DNA of 64,000 nt. Source: JADMJV01 sp964649085. Its GTDB lineage: Bacteria > Vulcanimicrobiota > Xenobia > Xenobiales > JADMJV01. How positions within the stretch are numbered: the first letter of the stretch is position 1; each line of letters starts with the position of its first letter. Of this stretch, positions 57,580-64,000 are shown piece by piece. A program made the translations under genes and the position numbers. The DNA is taken from NCBI GenBank assembly GCA_964649085.1, contig CAZYPN010000030.1:17034-81033 (forward strand). The letters run 5' to 3'. The notes under the pieces were generated by a model. The model was not told the origin of the DNA and ran no database searches. It worked only from the letters and a program-made list of their open reading frames with translations.

Positions 57580-60440
57580 CAGGGTGTGGCCCCTTGATTG
57601 AGAAGATGGCTTTCGTTCTCCTTGGAAAACAGCTGCAGCAACGCCGAACGCAGCGACTCGCGAGAGAGATGATGGGTGGCTAGCTGACGAATCTGTTGGG
57701 CCAGCGTGCTCTCTTTCAGTTCCAACTCCAACCAGTTGGCGAAGTCGTTGCGTTCCATGTGGTAGACCAGCGACAGATCGTCGACGTAGTGCAGGGTGTC
57801 GACGAACTCTCGCAGCGTTCGAGCCTTCACGCCGAGGTAGCGTCCCGAGGTCCAGAAGTGGAAGGCTCGGTCGTCGCTGACCACGGTGGGCGGCGTTGTG
57901 GGCACCTCGGCCTGGGGACGCTCGGCCGGGGCCTCGTTCTGGCGCGCCAGCTCCTGGATCAGTTCGCGATACTCTTCGGCCAGTTCGGCCAGGCGCTCGT
58001 GGCTTTCGGCTTCGATCCACATCTGCATCTCGGGTAGCGAGCGATGGGGTACGATCAAAACCCAGCCACCGTTATCCTCGACCTTGACCCCATCGATGAC
58101 GTCGACCTGGCGCTCGGCCAATCGCTCCAGCAGGCCCCTCATCACTTTGCCTTTGGCGGCGATTTCGCACTCTACTCGATAGAAGTTGAGGAAAATTTCG
58201 GGAACTTCCGATTCGAAGTCGCACAGGCGCTTCTTGAGCCGTGCCAGCATTTCCAACAACTTGGCCAGTGCAAACATGCCGTCGAAGCCGCTGGCGAAAG
58301 CGGGAAACTTGAACTCTCCGCGCGAGGTGCCGGCCAGGTGAAAGCGGCGCTCGCCCAGCAAGGCCGTGTAGGCCAGCGAGCGGGTGTCGGTGCGGGTCCA
58401 GATCAACTTGGCGGCATACTTCTTGGCCAGATCGTTGAGCAGCGAAGGCGAGTTGGCCGGTACGGCCACCAGCGCGCCGGGGTTGTTTTGCATGGTCAGG
58501 CTGACGAACAGCACCAGCAGCTTGGCGCCGTGCCAGAGGCCTCCCCGGTGGTCGACCACCATGAGGCGCTCGCCAGTAACGTCGATAGCCACGCCGAGGT
58601 CGGCCTTCAGGGTGGTGACGATGCTGCCGAGTTGCTCCAACTGCTGCTCGCGATTCGAGGCGCCGTGGCGGGGGTCGCGGGCTTCGATGTAAGCATTGAG
58701 GCTGACGACTTCGATGCCCAGTTTGCCCAGGATACGCGGCAACACCATGCTGGCGTGGCCGTGGCTGTAGTCGATCACCACCTTGAACCCGTTCTTGCGA
58801 ATGGTGTCGACCTCGAGCTGTTGGGTGAAATCCTCCTGATACTGTTCCAAAACGCGGATGGGAAAGTCGATCAGACCCACCTCTTCCATGGGGGTGCGGC
58901 GAAAATCCTCGCGGAAGAAACGATTTTCGATTTTGCGCTCCCAGGCACGGTCGATGTTGACCCCCGAGGCGTCGAAGAACTCCAGTTGCAGTTCCCTGGG
59001 GTCGCGCGAGCTGACCCGGCAATGCACCCCACCATACGAGTCGGCAGCGTTACGCAGGGCGTTGCGCGTGACTGGTGTGGGCACGGCCTGCAGGTCGCGC
59101 ACGTGCACACCGACCGAGACCAGGCCGCAGATAATCGAGCGGTTGATCATGCGCGTGGCCGGGTGGCTGTCGCGACTGGTGACCACCACCGCACCTTTGG
59201 GTAGCACGGCCCCGTAAGCGGCACCGAGTTTGAGGGCGTACTCGGGGGTGATTTCAATATTGCCCAGTCCGCAAATGCCTTCGTCGGAGAACAGGGAGCC
59301 GGGCCATTTGCGCCCCCAGATCAGCGACATCGACACCGAGGCTCCGGCCTCGACGTTTTTGTCGGGCCATACTTTGACGTCGGATTGCAAGGTGGCGCCT
59401 CGCCCCACGAAGACATTGTCTCCTACGACCACGCCTTCTGCGGCGGTGGAGTGGCTTTGCAGGGTGACGCTGCGACACAGTACCGAACCAAAGCAGCGAG
59501 ACTTGCGTCCCACGTAGGTATTGGACCAGAGCACCGCTCGCTCCAGGCTGGCGCCTTCTTCCACAATGCAGTTGTCGCCCACGGCCGTGCAGTCGCTTAC
59601 GCGGGCGTCCTTGCGAACGCGGCAGTTGCGACCGATGAGAACCGGCCCTTTCAATTGGGCCCCGGGGTCGAGCTGGGTGCCGGGTCCCACCCAGACCCCG
59701 GGGCCCAGCTGTTGGCCCGGCGGGGTGAACCCCACCCGGCCTTCCAGCATGTCGAGCTGAGCCTGGCGATACTGGTCCAGGTTGCCGATGTCGCACCAGT
59801 AGCCCTCGGCCACGTAGCCATACATGTCCAGCCCCTCGGCCAGCAGTTGGGGGAAAAGGTCGTTGGAGAAGTCGATCGACTTGCGCGGCTCCATGCGGTC
59901 CAATACCTGGGGCTCCAGAATATAGATGCCGGTGTTGATGGTATCGGAGACGACCTCGCCCCAACTGGGCTTCTCCAGGAAACGCTGGATTCGGCCCTGA
60001 GCGTCGAGAATGACAATGCCGAACTCGAGCGGATTGGGAACCCGAGTCAACACCATGGTCACCTGGGCTTTGCGTTCGCGGTGAAATGCGATGGCCCGGG
60101 ACAGGTCGAAGTCGGTCAGGGCGTCACCGCTGACTACAATGAACGTCTCGTTGAGATATTCCTGGATGCGCTTGATGCTGCCGGCTGTGCCCAGAGGCTC
60201 GTCTTCCACCGAGTAGAGCAGGCGCATTTCCCACTCGCTGCCGTTGCCGAAGTAGGCCATAACTTCGTCGGCCAGGTAGTGCAGGGTGACCAGGCATGTG
60301 CGAATTTTGTGACGACGCAGCAGTTCAATGGTGTATTCCATCACGGGCCGGTTACACACCGGCACCAGGGGTTTAGGGCGATTGCAGGTCAGGGGTCGAA
60401 GCCTGGACCCTTGCCCTCCTGCCATAATGACTGCGCGCAC
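57579..60440 (-). CDS. Fused mannose-1-phosphate guanylyltransferase / phosphomannomutase with extra C-terminal domain
   Basis: A 953-residue protein. Residues 1-235 are a sugar nucleotidyltransferase (AVIMAGGQGSRLRPLT, FIVVSGDALTDFDL, LEKPSWGEVVSDTINTG). Residues about 245-375 are a left-handed beta-helix of hexapeptides. Residues about 380-830 are a phosphohexomutase-like part with the phosphoserine loop VVVTSRDSHPATRM. From about 870 a further domain follows (FHFWTSGRYLGVKARTLREF, VDDLSLVYHMERNDFANWLE), resembling DUF5752-like regulatory domains. It would make GDP-mannose precursors and fits with ManA in this window. The GTG start at 60440 is preceded by GAAGA. The mutase metal-binding motif is not obvious, so that part may be regulatory. 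Confidence 0.88.
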   Translation of the reverse strand: MRAVIMAGGQGSRLRPLTCNRPKPLVPVCNRPVMEYTIELLRRHKIRTCLVTLHYLADEVMAYFGNGSEWEMRLLYSVEDEPLGTAGSIKRIQEYLNETFIVVSGDALTDFDLSRAIAFHRERKAQVTMVLTRVPNPLEFGIVILDAQGRIQRFLEKPSWGEVVSDTINTGIYILEPQVLDRMEPRKSIDFSNDLFPQLLAEGLDMYGYVAEGYWCDIGNLDQYRQAQLDMLEGRVGFTPPGQQLGPGVWVGPGTQLDPGAQLKGPVLIGRNCRVRKDARVSDCTAVGDNCIVEEGASLERAVLWSNTYVGRKSRCFGSVLCRSVTLQSHSTAAEGVVVGDNVFVGRGATLQSDVKVWPDKNVEAGASVSMSLIWGRKWPGSLFSDEGICGLGNIEITPEYALKLGAAYGAVLPKGAVVVTSRDSHPATRMINRSIICGLVSVGVHVRDLQAVPTPVTRNALRNAADSYGGVHCRVSSRDPRELQLEFFDASGVNIDRAWERKIENRFFREDFRRTPMEEVGLIDFPIRVLEQYQEDFTQQLEVDTIRKNGFKVVIDYSHGHASMVLPRILGKLGIEVVSLNAYIEARDPRHGASNREQQLEQLGSIVTTLKADLGVAIDVTGERLMVVDHRGGLWHGAKLLVLFVSLTMQNNPGALVAVPANSPSLLNDLAKKYAAKLIWTRTDTRSLAYTALLGERRFHLAGTSRGEFKFPAFASGFDGMFALAKLLEMLARLKKRLCDFESEVPEIFLNFYRVECEIAAKGKVMRGLLERLAERQVDVIDGVKVEDNGGWVLIVPHRSLPEMQMWIEAESHERLAELAEEYRELIQELARQNEAPAERPQAEVPTTPPTVVSDDRAFHFWTSGRYLGVKARTLREFVDTLHYVDDLSLVYHMERNDFANWLELELKESTLAQQIRQLATHHLSRESLRSALLQLFSKENESHLLNQGATP

Positions 60441-60555
60441 GGCAGGGTCTTCTTCAGTCCCAGGGGCAATCCCGCTTGAAGGAAGGTTGCCGAATTACGA
60501 GAACGCAGCCCCCACTTGCGGATAGCAACACCAACAAGGAAGGCCCCTTAAACCC

Positions 60556-62106
60556 ATGCTGCAGATCCTCCATCGACAACTCCCGGCCCGGATGGGCGCG
60601 GCGGAAGCGCAGAAGTTGCAGCACTCGCTCCAGAACCACTTTCCATCGTTACTGGCCGGCGTGCGTCTCGAGTATTTGCGGCGGCTGGGGCTGGAAGATG
60701 AGCCCAGCCGAGTGTTCGGTATGCAGGAGCAGAGTCGGCTGTTGGCCGGCGAAGTGTTCCCGCTGGAGCCAGGCACCATCGCCTATGTGAAGGTTGCTCG
60801 CGAGGATGGCGCTGTGGAAGCGGGCGTGGTGTCCAATCAGACTCACGTTGACCCCGGAAAATTCTTCCAGGCAGTGCAAAAACTCGTATCGGAAGCCTCG
60901 GGTCGTGCGGTAGAGTGGGCCAGCAATGGCGATGCTGGCGTGGGCGAGCCCGAGGATGCCCGACCTGTGAGTTTGGAGGTTTCCGAAAAGGAGACCGAGG
61001 CTGCGGGTGAGCTGCTGAACCCTGTGACCAAGGAATTGCTGCAGCAACTTCACGGAGTCGACTCGCTTCCGCTGTCCAAAGTGAAGCTGTCGGGGGGCAA
61101 CCTGGCCGGGGTGCTGCAGCATCTGGAAAGCCTCGATCTCGTGCGCAAGGATTATGCCTTGCTGTCGAAAGAAACCGGACAGCAGATCCTCAAGGTGGCC
61201 AGTCGCGAATCGCTCGAGAGTTCCACTTTCTTTTCCGCCGAGAACGTCGACGAGGTGTTGAGCCTGACGCCCTTCTGTCGCAGCCTGCTCAATCACGACC
61301 AGTGGCTGCTGATTCTGGTTTTAGGCCAGCTTCGTCAACTGGGCTTCGGGGGCGATCAGGCCCGCATTCAGGTCGTCCAGCAAGACCACGCGCCCACCCA
61401 GGTGTTCGTGAAGATTCATCAGCAGCGTTTCTTGCTGGTGCTGACCCATCAAAAACTCACCATCGACGAGAGTTATCTGGTCAGCGCCCAGATCGCCGCC
61501 TGTCGCCTGGAAGACGTGGTGCTGGTGTCGACGCAGCGGGTTTCCAACCTGATGCGTAGCCATCTGAAGAGCACCAATCCTGGAATCCACTTCCACTTTG
61601 TCGACGGCATCAGCCAGTTGCCCGATCGCCTGAACGAAGTCTTCACCGAAAAGCAGCGGGCCTGTTTGAACGAGTTGTTGGAAAGCCTGAGCGACCTGAC
61701 CCCGGTTCGCCTGCACGAACTGATCGTGCGCAAATTGGTTCCCATTCCAGTCGGGGACAGCGCCGATGCCTCGATGCCCTACCTGTCGGCTGGTCTCTCG
61801 GAGTCGCTGCCCGATTTTTCTCCCCCGATGCAGAGCGACTTCGACCTTCCCGAGCCTTCCTTCCCCAGCAGCAGTTCGCCGCCTCCGATGGAGCGGAAAG
61901 AAGCTCCTTTGGAGTTCCGCCCCGAGATGCCGCGCTTCGAAACCGAATTGCCCGACCCCGGTTTGCCCGATGAACTGGAGGTGCCGAACTATTCGGTGGC
62001 CGACAGGATGCCGCCGGTACCGTTGCCGGTCGATGACTTCCCCGGGGGCTTTGGCCGCGCGGGGCTCGGCGGCGGGCGCCGCCCGGGTGAGCTGCCGCTC
62101 GAATAG
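60556..62106 (+). CDS. Uncharacterised 516-residue protein with disordered C-terminus
   Basis: I do not recognise this protein. Residues 1-105 form one domain (MGAAEAQKLQHSLQNHFPSL, FPLEPGTIAYVKVARED). A linker follows, then a helical region at about 155-240 (LNPVTKELLQQLHGVDSLPL). An alpha/beta region at about 250-360 (FVKIHQQRFLLVLTHQKLTI, LEDVVLVSTQRVSNLM, IHFHFVDGISQLPDRL) is vaguely like a nuclease or restriction-type fold, but no catalytic motif is convincing. The last 110 residues are Pro/Ser/Asp-rich and disordered. No signal peptide. It is divergent from the sugar nucleotidyltransferase gene with 115 bases between the starts. AAGGAAGG lies about 13 bases before the ATG. Confidence 0.72.
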   Translation: MLQILHRQLPARMGAAEAQKLQHSLQNHFPSLLAGVRLEYLRRLGLEDEPSRVFGMQEQSRLLAGEVFPLEPGTIAYVKVAREDGAVEAGVVSNQTHVDPGKFFQAVQKLVSEASGRAVEWASNGDAGVGEPEDARPVSLEVSEKETEAAGELLNPVTKELLQQLHGVDSLPLSKVKLSGGNLAGVLQHLESLDLVRKDYALLSKETGQQILKVASRESLESSTFFSAENVDEVLSLTPFCRSLLNHDQWLLILVLGQLRQLGFGGDQARIQVVQQDHAPTQVFVKIHQQRFLLVLTHQKLTIDESYLVSAQIAACRLEDVVLVSTQRVSNLMRSHLKSTNPGIHFHFVDGISQLPDRLNEVFTEKQRACLNELLESLSDLTPVRLHELIVRKLVPIPVGDSADASMPYLSAGLSESLPDFSPPMQSDFDLPEPSFPSSSSPPPMERKEAPLEFRPEMPRFETELPDPGLPDELEVPNYSVADRMPPVPLPVDDFPGGFGRAGLGGGRRPGELPLE

Positions 62107-62159
62107 CCATCTGGGTCAGGTTGTCACAGGAGTGCCTGTTCTGATGCAGAGGTCCCGGG

Positions 62160-62741
62160 TTACCGGCCGGTCATTCGGGGGTCGATGTCGCCGATGCGAC
62201 CGCTGTCGATCTTCACGCCACTGTCTTTGGCGTTCTGGTTCGACTTGCCTTTGCGTTTGGTGATTTCCGCCACCAGTTCGTTGAAACCGGGCACCTGGAA
62301 GTCATAGAGGAGCAGTTTCTTGTCTCTGTGAGCGATCAGCAGGCTGCGGATCGTCTGCTGGGGATTGCGGGGGGCCGAGTAGAGCAGGTCGTTCCAGGGG
62401 AAATGGAGATTCAAATCGTGGCGGCCCGGGTCATACTCCACTCCGGTGGGAGTAACGGAGACAACGCCCTGACACATCTTGCGTGGATAATAGACCAGCG
62501 ACCCCAGCATGGAAAGAGCCAGCACAATCGGAGGGAGTCCGAAGAGATAGCGTGAGGGATCGCTGGGGTGGAAGCTGCGAAAATAGCCGAAGCCCAAGAA
62601 AATCAAATAGATCGAGAGCGCTACCGGAAAAATGGCCAGCGCTTTCGCCTTTTTGGTAAGGCCCAGAGGAAAGTCGATCCGGGCTCTCGTGACCGATCCT
62701 GACTTTTTTCGCTGCTCGTTCAACGTACTGATGATACCCAC
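62160..62741 (-). CDS. Membrane protein with PH-like soluble domain, unknown
   Basis: A 193-residue protein with two adjacent membrane helices (ALAIFPVALSIYLIFLGFGY and LPPIVLALSMLGSLVYY). They are followed by a beta-rich domain of about 80 residues (GVVSVTPTGVEYDPGRHDLN, LHFPWNDLLYSAP, LLIAHRDKKLLLYDFQVPGF) reminiscent of bacterial PH-like domains. The C-terminus is basic and disordered. The start is a GTG at 62741. Function unknown. Confidence 0.68.
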   Translation of the reverse strand: MGIISTLNEQRKKSGSVTRARIDFPLGLTKKAKALAIFPVALSIYLIFLGFGYFRSFHPSDPSRYLFGLPPIVLALSMLGSLVYYPRKMCQGVVSVTPTGVEYDPGRHDLNLHFPWNDLLYSAPRNPQQTIRSLLIAHRDKKLLLYDFQVPGFNELVAEITKRKGKSNQNAKDSGVKIDSGRIGDIDPRMTGR

Positions 62742-62809
62742 CCCTCAAGCTTTCGGACCTTGCCGGGTGTAGATTTCTCTTCAGTAGCCCTTTGCCTGCC
62801 GAATGGGCG

Positions 62810-62847
62810 AAAACAAAGTGGAACCGCCCCTCGGGCGGTTCCACTTT
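62810..62847 (-). terminator. Terminator of the LolA-like gene
   Basis: AAAGTGGAACCGCCC (62815-62829) pairs with GGGCGGTTCCACTTT (62833-62847) in a perfect 15-bp stem with a 3-base loop. On the minus strand it is followed by GTTTTCG. It ends the gene that stops at 62864. Confidence 0.85.
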
Positions 62848-62863
62848 CCTGCACTAGACCGGG

Positions 62864-63457
62864 CTAGAGGCTGCAGTCGGGATTGGAGTTCCAGCGGATG
62901 TTGCTGAACTCGCGAACTTCCTTCACGCGCTTGTCGATGCGCTCGGATTTGACGATTTCGGCCGAGCCGTTGGCCCACACGGCGTAGGTGCCCGAACCGG
63001 TTTTGAACTCGAAACGGGTCTTGTCGCCCTCACTGATGGCCTTGGGAGAGCCCCCGCCGCACTGGCGGAGAATCAGGTTGAAGACCGGCTCGATGAAGGG
63101 GGTGTCCTCCACGTCTTTGTGGGTCGTGTTGCGTGTGACCAGGCCACCGCCCGACTTGGCGCGTACCTTGTCCTTGTTCCAGTCGGCGTCGTACACCACG
63201 ACCGTGCCCACTTTGGAGGAGTCCGACTTGGATTCCTTGATTTCGCTGCGAATCTTGCCGGGCACCACGGACCGATAATCAAACTTGAACTGACCCTTGG
63301 GGCCATCATACTTATAGTCGACCTGATAGCTCTTGCCATCGGCCACCTTTTTCTTGACCGCGTCCCAGGTTACATCGGCGAAAGCACTGCTGGCGCAGGC
63401 CAGGAAACAAACGGTGGTCATAAAGCGTCCCAGGCTGGGACGAATCAAGGTTCTCAA
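62864..63457 (-). CDS. Exported LolA/DUF1571-like protein
   Basis: A 197-residue protein. The frame is open to 63577, but a TTG at 63457 follows AGGAGAAG and gives LRTLIRPSLGRFMTTVCFL with cleavage near CASSAFA-DVTW, a good signal peptide. The mature domain (WDAVKKKVADGKSYQVDYKY, FKFDYRSVVPGKIRSEIKES, GTVVVYDADWNKDKVRAKSG) follows the outer-membrane-lipoprotein-carrier-like beta fold seen in LolA and DUF1571 proteins. It lacks a lipobox. It probably acts in the periplasm on lipids or lipoproteins; function by fold resemblance only. Confidence 0.72.
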   Translation of the reverse strand: MRTLIRPSLGRFMTTVCFLACASSAFADVTWDAVKKKVADGKSYQVDYKYDGPKGQFKFDYRSVVPGKIRSEIKESKSDSSKVGTVVVYDADWNKDKVRAKSGGGLVTRNTTHKDVEDTPFIEPVFNLILRQCGGGSPKAISEGDKTRFEFKTGSGTYAVWANGSAEIVKSERIDKRVKEVREFSNIRWNSNPDCSL

Positions 63458-63598
63458 GGACTTCTTCTCCTTTCGATTGGGGAGCCTGGAAGCTCCTCCA
63501 CGCTCGGCCGTGGGCGTTCTTGATCGTTGCCCAAGGACCCTGCATGGCCAGCCCGAGCCCGCCATGTTTCCGTGCACTGAACGCGACCTTCAATCCCC

Positions 63599-64000
63599 TT
63601 AAAGCCGAAAGAGTTCCCGGGCATTCTTGCGCGCTTGCTGGACCACTTCTGTGACAGGCTGTTCGCGAAGTTGGGCGACGCGGGTGGCCACCAGGGGCAG
63701 CAAGCAGCTCTCGTTGCGATAACCTCGGAAAGGCACAGGGCTTAGGTAGGGTCCATCGGTTTCCAGCAGCCAGCGATGGGCCGGTACGCGGCGGGCCACT
63801 TCGTGTACTTCTTCCGCCTTGGGCAGGGTGACCAGTCCGCCCACTCCCAGGTGCCACCCCAGGTCGAGAAAGCGCTGGGCCCACTCCCAGCCTCCTGTGA
63901 AGCAGTGCACTACCCCAAATACTTGTCCCTGGCGGTGGCGGAGTTGCTCGTACAGTAGTTCTTCGGCCAAGCGGCAGTGCAGAATCGGTGGATGCCCCGG
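63599..64000 (-). CDS. tatD: TatD-family metal-dependent DNase, N-terminus cut by window edge
   Basis: The last 134 codons of a TatD/YcfH-type hydrolase, with the start beyond the right edge. Reading from the edge gives PPILHCRLAEELLYEQL, then GVVHCFTGGWEWAQRFLDLG, WLLETDGPYLSPVPFRG with a metal ligand in ETD, and the ending KNARELFRL. TatD enzymes are nucleases with roles in DNA quality control and D-amino-acyl-tRNA-type hydrolysis in relatives. It is upstream of the LolA-like gene on the same strand, with about 140 bases between them and no obvious promoter. Confidence 0.9.
   Translation of the reverse strand, partial: PGHPPILHCRLAEELLYEQLRHRQGQVFGVVHCFTGGWEWAQRFLDLGWHLGVGGLVTLPKAEEVHEVARRVPAHRWLLETDGPYLSPVPFRGYRNESCLLPLVATRVAQLREQPVTEVVQQARKNARELFRL

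Noticed and set aside
57580..58020. N-terminal extension of the FtsH-like protein
   Set aside because: It lies inside the phosphomutase gene in another frame; the coupled ATG at 57579 starts a clean membrane helix.
58044..60479. Plus-strand frames of 386 and 364 codons over the sugar nucleotidyltransferase gene
   Set aside because: Shadows of a recognised enzyme on the minus strand.

Overview
The window is a roughly 60% GC, gene-dense bacterial chromosome fragment from a draft assembly, with two 100-N scaffold gaps at 24182-24281 and 43136-43235. Secretin-like, lipoprotein, LolA-like and type IV pilin-like genes point to a diderm cell. The housekeeping genes are not proteobacterial in style: a eukaryote/archaeal-type prolyl-tRNA synthetase, a fused mannose-1-phosphate guanylyltransferase/phosphomannomutase, RqcH, a tricorn-type protease and giant TPR proteins. 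This fits an uncultured lineage near Cyanobacteria/Armatimonadota/Eremiobacterota (for example Vulcanimicrobiota). The placement is an inference only; there is no rRNA in the window.

Layout. 1-9982: an unknown protein cut by the left edge, rluD, a small Cys protein, a rhomboid protease, a secretin-like protein, comM, plsC, rarA, and the sulfate-activation pair cysN/C-cysD. 10037-15098: a tightly overlapping operon of two pseudopilins, a PilX-like protein and three tandem paralogous exported proteins. 15162-22265: ppdK, a stand-alone subtilisin-propeptide-like protein, a 5'-3' exonuclease, tRNA-Leu(CAA), an APC permease, a 28-residue miniprotein gene with its own promoter and terminator, and an M20 amidohydrolase. 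22273-29817: a frameshifted potassium channel and a giant TPR protein. 29971-38858: GNAT, mtnA, holA, a flippase-like membrane protein, a BON lipoprotein, another pilin, manA, a membrane protein, rqcH and an orphan anti-sigma factor. 39039-42976: a double-length dCTP deaminase, hutU and a TMEM43 protein.

43036-51854 is the accessory part. It holds a 62-bp tandem repeat array, a secreted protein, a 1145-residue multidomain NAD-metabolism protein, a broken PIN toxin, a small CxxC protein, a Uma2 nuclease, a queuosine-salvage enzyme and a MazEF module behind a 13-bp palindrome. 51855-64000: tricorn protease, proS, a DUF4143-type remnant behind a 14-bp inverted repeat, an orphan FtsH-extracellular-domain protein, the fused sugar nucleotidyltransferase/phosphomutase, three uncharacterised proteins and a TatD nuclease cut by the right edge.

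The most interesting item is the protein at 44658-48095. It combines an NAD synthetase domain, a 2-oxoglutarate/Fe(II) dioxygenase domain, an NMN adenylyltransferase-like HxGH domain and a C-terminal region with a phosphoribosyltransferase-like PRPP motif in one chain. That looks like a one-polypeptide NAD-building or NAD-modifying system. Next in interest are the pilin operon with its triplicated exported family, the giant TPR protein with repeated LLGL-type short motifs in a disordered linker, and the orphan FtsH-extracellular-domain protein.
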